Shown here piece by piece: positions 53,392 to 62,557 of a stretch of DNA of 64,000 bases (position 1 is its first letter; every line of letters starts with the position of its first letter). Under the pieces are notes generated by a model, which ran no database searches, was not told where the DNA came from, and saw only the letters and a list, made by a program, of their open reading frames with translations. This DNA is from Sphingomonas sp. (lineage in GTDB: Bacteria; Pseudomonadota; Alphaproteobacteria; Sphingomonadales; Sphingomonadaceae), in NCBI GenBank assembly GCA_003248865.1, contig QFPK01000016.1, positions 62,001-126,000 on the forward strand, written 5' to 3'. Position numbers and translations under genes: made by a program.

Positions 53392-54809
53392 TGGGCAAGA
53401 AGCTGCCAAACACGCTGCTGACCACATTGATGGGCGCCGCCCTGCTGGGCGGGTGCAGCCTCGCGCCGCCGATGGAGCCGGTGGCGGGCGTGGTGCCCGC
53501 CGCGCTTCCGGCCGACGGCGTCTATCCTGCCGCAACGGAGGGCAGCGCCGCCGACATCGCCTGGCGCGACTTCTTTCTGGACGATCGGCTGAAGAGCGTG
53601 ATCACCACCGGACTGGAGAACAATCGCGACCTCCGGGCCTCGGTGGCGAATGTGCTGGCCGCGCGGGCGCGATACCGGGTGCAACGCGCGGACCGGCTGC
53701 CCACCATCGGCGCATCGGGCAGCGCAACCTTCACCGATGACATCGCCCAAGCCGCCGCGCTGGGCCAGCAAGGCGGCGGGAACGTCGAGTTCTACAGCGC
53801 CCAGATCGGGATTTCTGCATTCGAGATCGACCTGTTCGGACGGGTCCGCAACCTGAGTGAAGCCGCCCTGCAAACCTACTTCGCCACCGAAGAGGCGCAG
53901 CGGGCCGCCCGCATCAGCCTCATCGCCGAAATCGCCAATGCCTGGCTCAGCTATGGCGCTGCGCAGGATCAGCTCCGCATCGCGGAAAAGACGCTCGTCA
54001 CCTATCAGGAAACGCGAGACCTCACCCAGGCCCAGTTCCGCATCGGAGTCGCCTCCGAGCTGGAAGCGAGCCAGGCGGAGGCCCAGTATCAGGCGGCACG
54101 CACCGACATCGCGACCCTGCGCACCCAGCTGGCGCAGACGCGCAATGCGCTGGAGCTTCTGGCCGGCGCGCCAGTCACCGACGCTCTGCTGCCGCAGGGC
54201 TTGCCCGACGACGGCGCCACGCTGAAGTCGCTGCCGACGGGGCTGTCTTCCAGCGTGCTGCTACGCCGGCCGGACGTGCTGGGCGCAGAACGGCAGCTGC
54301 GGGCGCAGAACGCCAACATCGGCGCGGCGCGCGCGGCGCTGTTCCCGACCATCTCTCTGACGGCCACATACGGGACGGCGAGCACCGCGCTGTCGGGCCT
54401 GTTCGGAAGCGGCACCTTTGCCTACAATGTCTCGCCGGGCATCAGCCTGCCGATCTTCGACATGGGCCGGCGGCAAGCCAATGTTCGCGCCGCGCAGGCC
54501 GATCAGCAGGCGGCGCTCGCAGCCTACGAAGGCGCGATCCAGTCCGCCTTCCGCGAGGTGTCCGATGCGCTGGCGCAGCGGGGTACCATAGGCGAGCAGG
54601 TGGATGGTCAGGCGCGGCGCGCGGAGGCCGCCCGCAAGGCCGCCACGCTGTCGGAGGCGCGTTATCGCGTCGGCGTCTCCTCGTTCCTTCAGGTGCTGGA
54701 TGCCCAGCGGACCGCCTATGCCGCCGATCAGCTTCTGGTGCAGACCCGGCTCGCCGAACAGACCAACGGGATCGAGCTCTACCGCTCGCTGGGCGGCGGC
54801 CTCAGCTGA
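53391..54809 (+). CDS. RND efflux outer-membrane factor, NodT family lipoprotein
   Basis: 472 residues with a lipobox (LLGGC) and both TolC repeats. The first has WRDFFLDDRLKSVITTGLENNRDLRASVANVLAARARYRVQRADRLPTI and the barrel part; the second has LRRPDVLGAERQLRAQNANIGAARAALFPTISLTATYG. It provides the trimeric outer-membrane channel for the upstream pump. Translationally coupled to the permease gene. Confidence 0.95.
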   Translation: MGKKLPNTLLTTLMGAALLGGCSLAPPMEPVAGVVPAALPADGVYPAATEGSAADIAWRDFFLDDRLKSVITTGLENNRDLRASVANVLAARARYRVQRADRLPTIGASGSATFTDDIAQAAALGQQGGGNVEFYSAQIGISAFEIDLFGRVRNLSEAALQTYFATEEAQRAARISLIAEIANAWLSYGAAQDQLRIAEKTLVTYQETRDLTQAQFRIGVASELEASQAEAQYQAARTDIATLRTQLAQTRNALELLAGAPVTDALLPQGLPDDGATLKSLPTGLSSSVLLRRPDVLGAERQLRAQNANIGAARAALFPTISLTATYGTASTALSGLFGSGTFAYNVSPGISLPIFDMGRRQANVRAAQADQQAALAAYEGAIQSAFREVSDALAQRGTIGEQVDGQARRAEAARKAATLSEARYRVGVSSFLQVLDAQRTAYAADQLLVQTRLAEQTNGIELYRSLGGGLS

Positions 54810-54951
54810 ACACGACAGACGGGCTGTTTCGAATCCACGACAACAGGAAGCGCGATCGCTTGAGTTATCGGCATCGGGCGTGGACATGCAGGACAAGTTG
54901 GAAAAGTCCAGCGCGGACGCCAGCTTGATGGCAGTCGAAATTCGGTAAGAT

Positions 54952-55962
54952 TTGGAACAGGCGGCACCGGGCCTGAGCGCTGGGAGATGGAAACTGGCTG
55001 AGTTCCGGGTGATCATATGGGCTGGGCTGGCGGCGTCGATTTCCGCCTGTGCGCCCATCAGGGGTGATCATCTGCCGACCTTGTCCGAGATCGATGTGCC
55101 TGACCGCTATGCGACGGCACCAGCCGGTTCAGACGCCGAACGCAGCTGTGGCACGGGCAGTTGGCCGCGCCTGTTCGACGACGCCATTCTCGTCAATCTG
55201 TCGGAACGGGCCGAAGACCCATCCGTGCGGGCCGAAATAGCCTCGACCTACATAGCTCTTCGGCTGGCACAGGCCCGCAAATCGGATGCACAGGCGCGGA
55301 TTGACAATCTGGCCGACCTGCAACAGCTCGCGAGCTTCCGCGCCAGGGCCAGCCTGGTGACCGAACGCGACCCTCTTCAGATCGATGCGGAGCGCGCGCG
55401 GATCGCCGCCGATCTTCCCTTGCAGGACAGTGCAGTCGCAACCGGCGCCGCGCATATCGCCGCCTTGATCGGTGCGACGCCGGATGAAGTGCTGGCACAT
55501 CTGGCCCTGCCGGCGGCTATCCCCACCGGCCCCGCAAACATCCGGATCGGCCAGCCGTCCGAGCTTCGGGACCGGCGGGATGACTTGCGCGCCGCGAAAG
55601 GCCGGCTCCGCACGGCGAGCTGGCCGCTGGGCCCCTCCCCTGCAGCAGTCACTGCCTATCGCCGTGCCTTCCTGAAGGCGCAGGCGGACGTCGAGACAGC
55701 AGTAGCTGCCTTCGAAGGTGCGAATGCACATGAGCAAGGCCTGTTCGATGCACTGGCGAAAAGCGAGGCTGTGGCGGCGCTGGCCCGCCGGCAGTATCGA
55801 GAGGGGCTTTCCGATTATGCCGCCCTGTCAGGTACGGAATTCGCACTGATGTCCATCCGGGGTGACCTTTCCGACGCCCGCGCGACACGTGCCAATGCGC
55901 TGATCCGGCTGTGCGATGCGCTTGGCCGGGCAGAGCCGATGGGGGCCGGGGATGGCGATTGA
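54952..55962 (+). CDS. Barrel-less NodT/TolC-family lipoprotein-like protein
   Basis: 336 residues related to outer-membrane factors but shorter than the about 460 expected. A lipobox-like SISAC (Cys33) is followed by WPRLFDDAILVNLSERA and then at once VRAEIASTYIALRLAQARKSDAQ; the about 100 residues carrying the first coiled-coil arm and barrel strands are absent. The second repeat likewise jumps from RDRRDDLRAAKGRLR to YRRAFLKAQADVETAV. The frame is fully open. The start is uncertain: TTG 54952 or GTG 55009. It overlaps the downstream adaptor by 11 bases. It may be a periplasmic structural partner or a decaying paralogue. Confidence 0.75.
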   Translation: MEQAAPGLSAGRWKLAEFRVIIWAGLAASISACAPIRGDHLPTLSEIDVPDRYATAPAGSDAERSCGTGSWPRLFDDAILVNLSERAEDPSVRAEIASTYIALRLAQARKSDAQARIDNLADLQQLASFRARASLVTERDPLQIDAERARIAADLPLQDSAVATGAAHIAALIGATPDEVLAHLALPAAIPTGPANIRIGQPSELRDRRDDLRAAKGRLRTASWPLGPSPAAVTAYRRAFLKAQADVETAVAAFEGANAHEQGLFDALAKSEAVAALARRQYREGLSDYAALSGTEFALMSIRGDLSDARATRANALIRLCDALGRAEPMGAGDGD

Positions 55963-57154
55963 GCCGGTGAACACGCCTGCCATCGACGATTTTCTCGGGC
56001 GGCGCCCCAGCACGGTCTGGCGCCAGCGCCTGCTCTGGTTGCTGCTGGGGCTCACGCTCGTCGCGCTGGTCGCCCTGGTCGGTCGCTTCGTGAACGGTGG
56101 TGCGCCGACACGATACATGACGTCATCCGTCGTCCGGCAGGACCTGAACGCGGCCCTTCAGGGAACAGGCACATTGCAGCCCGCCGACCGCCAACTGGTG
56201 GGTATGAGCGAAAGCGGCCGCATCTCCGCCGTGCTGGTGCGCCCTGGGGAACAGGTGCGCGAAGGGCAATTGCTGGCCCGGCTCGATTCCGAACCGTTCC
56301 AGTCGGAGATTGACCGCGCCTCGACGCTGCTTGCAAACCGGGACACGGCGCTGTCCACTGCACGCGAAGCCGAAGCAAAGCTGCGTGTGCAGCTGCGGCG
56401 TTATGAACGCGTGCGTGCTGAATCGGGCGGGATGGCGCCCTCCAACCGCGAGATGCGGGTCGCCCGCACCGAGCTGCGCGACGCGACGGCGAAACTGCAG
56501 GATGCGGAGGCCGAGGCGGACGCCGCGCAACGGTCGCTCGCAACCCAGCGGGCACGGCTTGCAGCCGCGGACATCCGCGCGCCGGCAGACGGCGTCGTCG
56601 TGGCCGGACCGCAGAACGGACAGATGGTCACCGCCGGCCAGAACGAGATGCCTTTTGTGATCGCTGCGCCCTATTCGCGGCTGAAGCTCGAGATGATGGT
56701 GGATCGCGCCAACGCGGATGAGGTCAGCGTCGGCACCACAACGGCCACCGTCCGCGCGACGAGCTTTCCAGCACGCAGCTTTCCGGCAAGGGTGGTGGCG
56801 ATCCGTGCGGCGCGCAGCACGGATCCATCCAATGTGGTGCTCGTGCTCGACGTGCAGAATCCGGACCTTGCGCTGAAGCCGGGCATGGCGGCCAGCGCGA
56901 ACGTGGAGCTTGGCCTGCGCCGAAACATGCTCGTCGTGCCGAACACCGCACTGCAGTTCGCCCGGGCAGGCGGCCCGACGCCGGACAGCAGCATGCCTGC
57001 CCGTGCCGAGGCTGGTGAGGCTGTCTATGTGCTCGGCGAGGGCAATCGTCCGCGGCGAACACCTGTCGAACTGCGCGGCTCGGACGGCACGCTGGTTGCC
57101 GTGGTTTCGGGTGAACTGGAACCGGGCATGCCGGTCGTCACGGGGCTGCGCTGA
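55952..57154 (+). CDS. Membrane-anchored periplasmic adaptor (HlyD/MacA-like)
   Basis: 400 residues. One N-terminal membrane helix (RQRLLWLLLGLTLVALVALVGRF, about 25-47), lipoyl halves (GRISAVLVRPGEQVREGQLLARLDSEPFQSEI and ADIRAPADGVVVAGPQNGQMVTAGQNEMPFVIA), a coiled-coil arm between them (about 115-195), and a MacA-like C-terminus (RRTPVELRGSDGTLVAVVSGELEPGMPVVTGL). Such adaptors normally pair with an ABC (MacB) or RND pump; neither is encoded next to it. ATG 55952 overlaps the preceding gene, and its stop overlaps opgG (TGATG). Confidence 0.9.
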   Translation: MAIEPVNTPAIDDFLGRRPSTVWRQRLLWLLLGLTLVALVALVGRFVNGGAPTRYMTSSVVRQDLNAALQGTGTLQPADRQLVGMSESGRISAVLVRPGEQVREGQLLARLDSEPFQSEIDRASTLLANRDTALSTAREAEAKLRVQLRRYERVRAESGGMAPSNREMRVARTELRDATAKLQDAEAEADAAQRSLATQRARLAAADIRAPADGVVVAGPQNGQMVTAGQNEMPFVIAAPYSRLKLEMMVDRANADEVSVGTTTATVRATSFPARSFPARVVAIRAARSTDPSNVVLVLDVQNPDLALKPGMAASANVELGLRRNMLVVPNTALQFARAGGPTPDSSMPARAEAGEAVYVLGEGNRPRRTPVELRGSDGTLVAVVSGELEPGMPVVTGLR

Positions 57155-58689
57155 TGCCCATGTGCGACACGGCCGTCACCTCCGCCACGCTCTCGCGCAG
57201 GACGATGCTGCTGCTTCTCGCGGCAGCAGCAGGCAGCGGCACGACTGCTTCAGCCTCTGCAGTCAGCGGCACGGCCGCCCCGGCTGCCGATCCGCGCTTC
57301 GGCCCGCCCGTCCGCTTTTCCTGGGATCAGCTGGTCAGCCGTGCCCGGCAACTTGCGCGACGGCCCCACGTGCCGCAACCGTATGCGGCCGACCCTGCCC
57401 GCGATTTCGAGGCCTCCGTCGCACGTGCCTATGGTCCGGCCGAGGCGCTGGGCGGTCTGGTGCGCTTGCTTCCGGTTACCCGGCTTGCGCCCATTCCCGT
57501 GCGCATCCATCTGGTCGAGGGCGGGGCCGCCCGCCCGCTTCAATCGACGCTGGGCCTGTTTGCGGGCGACGTCGCCGGCGAAGTCGCTGGCTTCCGCGTT
57601 CTGGATACCTCGCAGCGCAGCGACTGGCTCGCGTTTCAGGGCGCCTCCTATTTCCGGGCCTCGGGCTCGCAGGACCAATATGGCCTGTCGACGCGTGGTA
57701 TCGCCGTCGACACCGGGCTTCAGCGCCCGGAAGAATTTCCGGCCTTCACCGATTTCTGGATCGAGGTCTTGGGAGCCCGGCATGTCCGCGTGCACGCCCT
57801 GCTCGATGGGCCAAGCCTGACCGGCGCCTATGCCTTTGACTGTACGCACGGCTCGCGCGGCGTGGAGCAGCAGATCCGGGCCGCGCTGTTCCTGCGGCGC
57901 GATATCGAGCGGCTCGGAATTGCGCCGGCGACCAGCATGTTCTGGTATGATGAGGCGCGACGGAGCCGGGAGGACGACTGGCGCCCGGAAGTGCATGATT
58001 CAGACGGGCTCGCCATCAGAACCGGAACGGGCGAACGTATCTTCCGCCCGCTTGTCAGCCCGGATGGCGCGCAGGTCAGCAGCTTTCGCGCCGATGGGCT
58101 GAAAGCCTTCGGGCTGCTGCAGCGCGACCGGCAGTTCGCAAGCTATCAGGACGATGGCGCCTTCTACGAGCGCAGGCCCAATCTGTGGGTCGTACCTGAT
58201 GGAGATTGGGGCCCCGGCAGCATATTGCTGTATGAAATGCCCACCAACAGCGAGACGGCGGACAATGTGGTCGCCTTCTGGCAGAGCGACCGCCCGGCGA
58301 AATCCGGGGAGCGGCGGGATCTGGCCTACACGCTTCGCTGGACCTCGGACGACCTGTCAGACGACGGCGCTGCCCGTGTCGTCGACAGCTGGACGGGCTC
58401 AGGCGGAATTCCGGGTGCGCCGCCGGCATCGGGAACAAAGAAGTTCGTGGTTGATTTTGAAGGCAGGGGCCTGATTGGCCTGGGGCGAGATGATCTGGAG
58501 GCAGATATCAACATTCCGGCGGCCGCCCTGTCGATGAAAAGCAGTTATCCCGTTGTCGGGCAGGCCGGGCGCTGGCGCGTGATGCTGGACATCCGGCCGG
58601 ACACCGCCGGGGTCCAAGAGCTTCGACTGTTCTTGAGGCGAGGTGAGACGGCGTTGTCTGAAACACTGATCCTGCCGCTGAGGCCATGA
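57154..58689 (+). CDS. opgG: Periplasmic glucan biosynthesis protein OpgG/OpgD
   Basis: 511 residues with a twin-arginine signal (LSRRTMLLLLAAAAGSG) and an OpgG domain: FSWDQLVSRARQLARRP, SQDQYGLSTRGIAVDTGLQRPEEFPAFTDFWIE, ALLDGPSLTGAYAFDCTHG, ATSMFWYDEA and FRPEVHDSDGL-type segments (DDWRPEVHDSDGLAI). The family shapes the beta-glucan backbone of osmoregulated periplasmic glucans. A Tat signal is commoner in OpgD than OpgG. It begins inside the adaptor stop and ends 10 bases before opgH. Confidence 0.93.
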   Translation: MPMCDTAVTSATLSRRTMLLLLAAAAGSGTTASASAVSGTAAPAADPRFGPPVRFSWDQLVSRARQLARRPHVPQPYAADPARDFEASVARAYGPAEALGGLVRLLPVTRLAPIPVRIHLVEGGAARPLQSTLGLFAGDVAGEVAGFRVLDTSQRSDWLAFQGASYFRASGSQDQYGLSTRGIAVDTGLQRPEEFPAFTDFWIEVLGARHVRVHALLDGPSLTGAYAFDCTHGSRGVEQQIRAALFLRRDIERLGIAPATSMFWYDEARRSREDDWRPEVHDSDGLAIRTGTGERIFRPLVSPDGAQVSSFRADGLKAFGLLQRDRQFASYQDDGAFYERRPNLWVVPDGDWGPGSILLYEMPTNSETADNVVAFWQSDRPAKSGERRDLAYTLRWTSDDLSDDGAARVVDSWTGSGGIPGAPPASGTKKFVVDFEGRGLIGLGRDDLEADINIPAAALSMKSSYPVVGQAGRWRVMLDIRPDTAGVQELRLFLRRGETALSETLILPLRP

Positions 58690-58699
58690 GACGGACGTT

Positions 58700-60523
58700 A
58701 TGAGAAGCAGTTCCGTCAGAGACCTTCTGCCGCCCGATGCGCCGCTCGACATGCCGGTGCAGAATTTTGACGGCAATCCCCCTGCTTCCATAGAGGTCGA
58801 AACACGGCCGCACGGCCTGCTCGTGCGCCGGCTTTTGCTGATCTGCGCAACGGCCGTGATCGGCATGATTGCATCCACCGAAGTGCGGATCGCGCTCGAC
58901 CGCGACGATACGGGTTTCCTGGACGTGCTGCTGCTGCTGCTGTTCGTCCCGCTGTTTTCGTGGATCGCGTTCGGGTTCGTCAGCGCCTCGGTTGGCTTCG
59001 CAAAGCTGATCAGCGGCGGGCATGCCGGCTTCGTGCCGGTTCCCCACGCCAGGGAAACACTTGCCCACCGAACTGCCGTGCTGATGCCGGTTCACAACGA
59101 ACCGGTAGAAGCGACCTTCGGCCGGATAGAGGCCATGCTGCATTCTCTGGATGCCGCGGGCGGTGCCGGCGCGTTTGATTTCTTCATCCTCAGCGATTCG
59201 AGCGAACTGCACGGCCGGCTTGAAGAGCAGGCCTGGGCGCGGCTTGCCGCGGCGACACAGGTCCGGCTCTACTATCGCCGACGGCCGGCGAATATCGGCA
59301 AGAAGCCGGGGAATGTTGCCGACTGGGTTCGCCGCTTCGGGGCGGCATATGCGCATATGATCGTGCTGGATGCCGACAGCATGATGAGCGGCCATGCCAT
59401 GATCGGGCTGGCTTCGATCATGGAAACGCGCCCCACCGTCGGGCTGCTGCAGACCGTGCCGATGATCGTGAATGCGCGCACGTTCTTCCAGCGCTGGATG
59501 CAGTTCGCATCCTATGCCTATGGCCCCGTGGCCTCGGCCGGACTGGTCTGGTGGTCGGGTTCGGAAGCGAATTTCTGGGGCCACAATGCCATTCTGCGCA
59601 CCCAGGCCTTCGCACAGAGCTGCGGCCTGCCCGATCTGCCCGGCACCACGCCGTTCGGCGGCATGATCCAGAGCCATGACATGGTCGAGGCGGCGTTGCT
59701 GCGGCGGCGGGGGTGGGCCGTGCACATGGTGATGATCGACGAAAGCTACGAGGAGTTTCCGCCGACCGTCGTCGACCATGCAATTCGCGACCGGCGCTGG
59801 GCCCAGGGCAATCTGCAGCATCTCCGCTTGATCGATGCGGCCGGCTTTCACTGGGCAAGCCGCCTGCATCTGCTGATCGGCGCTTCGGCCTATCTCACGT
59901 CACCGGCCTGGCTGCTGCTGATCCTGGCCGAAATCGCCCAAGCGCTTCTCGGCAATCGGGATCTGCTGGTGAACGGGCCCGCAGCCCATATTCTGCTGCT
60001 CACGATCCTGTGCCTGTTCGGGCCTAAGTTGATGGGTGTGATCTGGATTCTGGCAGACAGCCACCGTCTGAGACAGTTCGGCGGCGGCTTTGTCCTTCTG
60101 AAGTCGACTCTGCTCGAGATCTTGCTGTCGATCCTGTTCGCGCCAGTGGCGATGGTCAATCAAACCAAGGCGCTGGCCGGCCTGACGCTGGGAATCTCTT
60201 CCGAATGGACGGCGCAGAGCCGTGAGGCACAGGGCATCACGCTCCGCGAAATCCTGCCCCGCACCCGTGAGCATCTGGTGCTTGGGCTGGTGCTGTTGTC
60301 GGTTGCGCTGGTGAATCCGGTGCTGGCGCTGTGGCTGTCTCCTGTGACGGCCGGTCTTCTTGCTGCGCCCTGGCTGATTGCGTTCAGCTCGCGCGTGACA
60401 CTGGGGGATCGCGCGCATGCAGCCGGCTTCTTCCTCGTCCCCAGGCCTGCCATCTCCGCACAAGACCTCCCGCCCCCGGCCCAGACCGCGCAGGGCAGCC
60501 AGCGGCTGTCCACTTCGCCCTGA
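58700..60523 (+). CDS. opgH: Osmoregulated periplasmic glucan glucosyltransferase OpgH (MdoH)
   Basis: 607 residues: two N-terminal membrane helices, a GT2 domain with FFILSDSSE, the DADS metal-binding motif (residues 224-227), MIDESYEEFPPT and RDRRWAQGN (363-371, the QxxRW-like site), then about five further helices. It polymerises UDP-glucose into beta-1,2-glucan and passes it across the inner membrane. It is shorter than the E. coli enzyme (about 850) because the N-terminal cytoplasmic extension is missing. It completes the adaptor-opgG-opgH group. Confidence 0.95.
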   Translation: MRSSSVRDLLPPDAPLDMPVQNFDGNPPASIEVETRPHGLLVRRLLLICATAVIGMIASTEVRIALDRDDTGFLDVLLLLLFVPLFSWIAFGFVSASVGFAKLISGGHAGFVPVPHARETLAHRTAVLMPVHNEPVEATFGRIEAMLHSLDAAGGAGAFDFFILSDSSELHGRLEEQAWARLAAATQVRLYYRRRPANIGKKPGNVADWVRRFGAAYAHMIVLDADSMMSGHAMIGLASIMETRPTVGLLQTVPMIVNARTFFQRWMQFASYAYGPVASAGLVWWSGSEANFWGHNAILRTQAFAQSCGLPDLPGTTPFGGMIQSHDMVEAALLRRRGWAVHMVMIDESYEEFPPTVVDHAIRDRRWAQGNLQHLRLIDAAGFHWASRLHLLIGASAYLTSPAWLLLILAEIAQALLGNRDLLVNGPAAHILLLTILCLFGPKLMGVIWILADSHRLRQFGGGFVLLKSTLLEILLSILFAPVAMVNQTKALAGLTLGISSEWTAQSREAQGITLREILPRTREHLVLGLVLLSVALVNPVLALWLSPVTAGLLAAPWLIAFSSRVTLGDRAHAAGFFLVPRPAISAQDLPPPAQTAQGSQRLSTSP

Positions 60524-60587
60524 GCGCGCCGGATAGCCTTGGCAGGCCGCTGCGGCGGCGCTTCCGCACGTGATGAACCCTCAGGCT

Positions 60588-60609
60588 GAAAGGTTGGCGG
60601 AAGATTGGG
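60588..60609 (+). promoter_or_regulatory. Candidate response-regulator box, copy 1 (upstream of kinase gene)
   Basis: AAGGTT at 60590 and AAGATT at 60601 are direct repeats 11 bp apart inside a 22-bp block that recurs at 62498-62519 with 19-20 identical positions. Eleven-bp direct repeats are the hallmark of OmpR/PhoB-family regulators. It lies 65 bases before the kinase ATG. Confidence 0.6.
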
Positions 60610-60674
60610 CAGGCATGGCATAGCGCAGCCTGACCATCGCAGCCGATCTTCCACACCGGAGAGTGCAACCGCAA

Positions 60675-61751
60675 ATGCCCGCCAGTCCTGAAGAGCGCAA
60701 ACGCAGCAGCCAACGGGGAACCTTCTCTCTCACATGGATTCTGTTTCCCTCCGTTCTGCTGGTCATGGCGCTTGTGTTCATGGCCGTGCAGATTCTGGGA
60801 TTCATACCTAGTGACGACACGCTTTCGCTATCGGAGCGGCTGGATCCGGCCAATCTGGCACGGGAAGCGAACGCGAATCTCCCGCTTATCCTGTTCATCT
60901 CCGGGCTGATGATGGCAGGCATTTTCATCGCGCTGCGGCTTGGCCTCAGGCCGCTCAAGCATATTTCGGAACTGGCGGCCGGCATCGGGCCCGCCACCAT
61001 CAACCAGCGCCTTCCCCTCCGCTCGACACCACGGGAAATCGTGCCGCTTGTGCTCGCCTTCAACACCACGCTGGACAGGCTGGAGGCTGGATGGCGCGCC
61101 CAGCGCGAGTTTTCCGCCAACGCCGCGCATGAGTTGCGGACACCGCTGGCAACGCTGCGCGCGCAGGTGGAAACCTTGCTGGAGCCGGATGATCGACGGG
61201 AGGCCATCGAGGAGTTCGACCGGCTGGGGCGGCTGATCGCGCAGCTTCTCACCCTCGCGGAAGCCGACAGCGGGGAAGATCTCACCGAAACCGCTTTCGA
61301 TCTGGTCGCGCTTTCCCGTGGCGTGTGCAACGACATGGCAGGCGCCATTCTGGCAAGCGGGCGCGGCATCGCCTTCGACACCGCGCTCGATAGCCGGGCG
61401 TGCCGGGGAGTGCCCGGCCTGGTGGAAGCCGCGCTGCGCAACCTCATCGAGAATGCCATGCGCCACACCTCGCCGGGGAGCGAAATCACCGTCTCCGTCG
61501 ATGCGAAAGGCCGGCTCATCGTCAGCGACGACGGGCCGGGGGTGCCGGCAGAGTTCCGCCCGCGCCTGTTCGAACGGTTCAGCAAGGCCGACGCGAACGG
61601 CCCGGGCGCGGGGCTCGGCCTCTCCATCGTGCGCCGGGTCATGGTGCTGCATGGCGGGGATGCGCGGCTGGAGCCGTCACCGGCCGGCGCGCGCTTCGTA
61701 CTGGAGTTCGATGCCTGCCCCATCAAGCCCGGCGAGGGATCGGGCGCATGA
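60675..61751 (+). CDS. Sensor histidine kinase, OmpR-system type
   Basis: 358 residues: TM1 (WILFPSVLLVMALVFMAVQILGF), a short periplasmic loop of about 30 residues, TM2 (LPLILFISGLMMAGIFIALRLGL), HAMP, the H-box FSANAAHELRTPLATL, N-box NLIENAMRHT, and G-boxes DDGPGVP and GAGLGLSIV. It phosphorylates the regulator encoded next (ATGA overlap). The tiny loop suggests membrane or envelope stress sensing, as in QseC/PmrB-like kinases. ATG 60675 is preferred over GTG 60663. Confidence 0.92.
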   Translation: MPASPEERKRSSQRGTFSLTWILFPSVLLVMALVFMAVQILGFIPSDDTLSLSERLDPANLAREANANLPLILFISGLMMAGIFIALRLGLRPLKHISELAAGIGPATINQRLPLRSTPREIVPLVLAFNTTLDRLEAGWRAQREFSANAAHELRTPLATLRAQVETLLEPDDRREAIEEFDRLGRLIAQLLTLAEADSGEDLTETAFDLVALSRGVCNDMAGAILASGRGIAFDTALDSRACRGVPGLVEAALRNLIENAMRHTSPGSEITVSVDAKGRLIVSDDGPGVPAEFRPRLFERFSKADANGPGAGLGLSIVRRVMVLHGGDARLEPSPAGARFVLEFDACPIKPGEGSGA

Positions 61752-62461
61752 GGCTTCTGTTTGTCGAGGACAATGCGCGGCTGGGGGAAACGACCCGCAA
61801 ATATCTGGCCCGCACAGGCTTCGCGGTCGATCTGTTCCAGACGCCGGCCGATGGCTGGCACGCCTGGCAACTGGCCACCTACGATGTCGCCATCCTGGAC
61901 ATCATGCTGGCAGGGCATGAAGAGCCGGACCTGCGCAGCGGGCTCGATCTTCTGGCTCGTGCGCGCGCGGCTGGCCTCTCCACGCCGGTCCTGCTTCTCA
62001 CCGCGCTCGGCAGCATCGATCAGCGCGTGCGCGGGCTGGATGCGGGGGCCGACGATTATCTGGTGAAGCCCTTCGCGATGGAGGAACTGGTCGCCCGCAT
62101 CCGGGCACTGGGCCGCCGGCCGGTGCCGCTTGCCGACGATGTGATCCGCTACGGCGATGTCGTCTACGAGATCATGTCGCGCGAGCTGTGCGTCGGCGAG
62201 GCGCGCGTGAGCCTTTCGCGCGGCGAAAGCATCATCCTGGAACGCTTCCTGCGCGCGCCGGAGCGGGTCGTCACCAAGACCCAGCTGGGTGAAAGCCTGC
62301 ATTCGATGGAGCAGGATTACACCGAGAATTCGATCCATGTGCATGTGCACAGGGTACGCGCGAGGCTGGCTGAGCTGGAGGCCGGCGTCTCCATCCGCAC
62401 CTTGCGGGGTCTCGGCTACATGGCGGTGAACCTGCCGAAGGACCGCAAGACGCCCGACTGA
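61748..62461 (+). CDS. OmpR/PhoB-family response regulator
   Basis: 237 residues. The receiver has the acidic pair VEDN, phospho-acceptor in AILDIMLAG and the lysine in YLVKPF. After the acceptor Asp the loop is longer than usual (AGHEEPDLRSGLDLL instead of PGxDGLELL). The C-terminal winged helix contains LSRGESIILERFLRAPERVVTKTQL and SIHVHVHRVRARL...IRTLRGLGYMAV. It probably binds the 11-bp direct-repeat box found upstream of the kinase gene and the mipA region. Confidence 0.93.
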   Translation: MRLLFVEDNARLGETTRKYLARTGFAVDLFQTPADGWHAWQLATYDVAILDIMLAGHEEPDLRSGLDLLARARAAGLSTPVLLLTALGSIDQRVRGLDAGADDYLVKPFAMEELVARIRALGRRPVPLADDVIRYGDVVYEIMSRELCVGEARVSLSRGESIILERFLRAPERVVTKTQLGESLHSMEQDYTENSIHVHVHRVRARLAELEAGVSIRTLRGLGYMAVNLPKDRKTPD

Positions 62462-62497
62462 GGGCAAAAGCCCTTGCGCTGAAAAAACGCCGGGCCC

Positions 62498-62519
62498 GAA
62501 AGGTTCGCGGAAGGTTGGG
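62498..62519 (+). promoter_or_regulatory. Candidate response-regulator box, copy 2 (upstream of mipA region)
   Basis: Second copy of the 60588 block: AAGGTT at 62500 and AAGGTT at 62511, again 11 bp apart and again continuing TGGG. It lies 38 bases before the ATG at 62558. Confidence 0.6.
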
Positions 62520-62557
62520 TCTTCAACGCTGCGGCTTCAACAGCCGGAGACCCGCAA

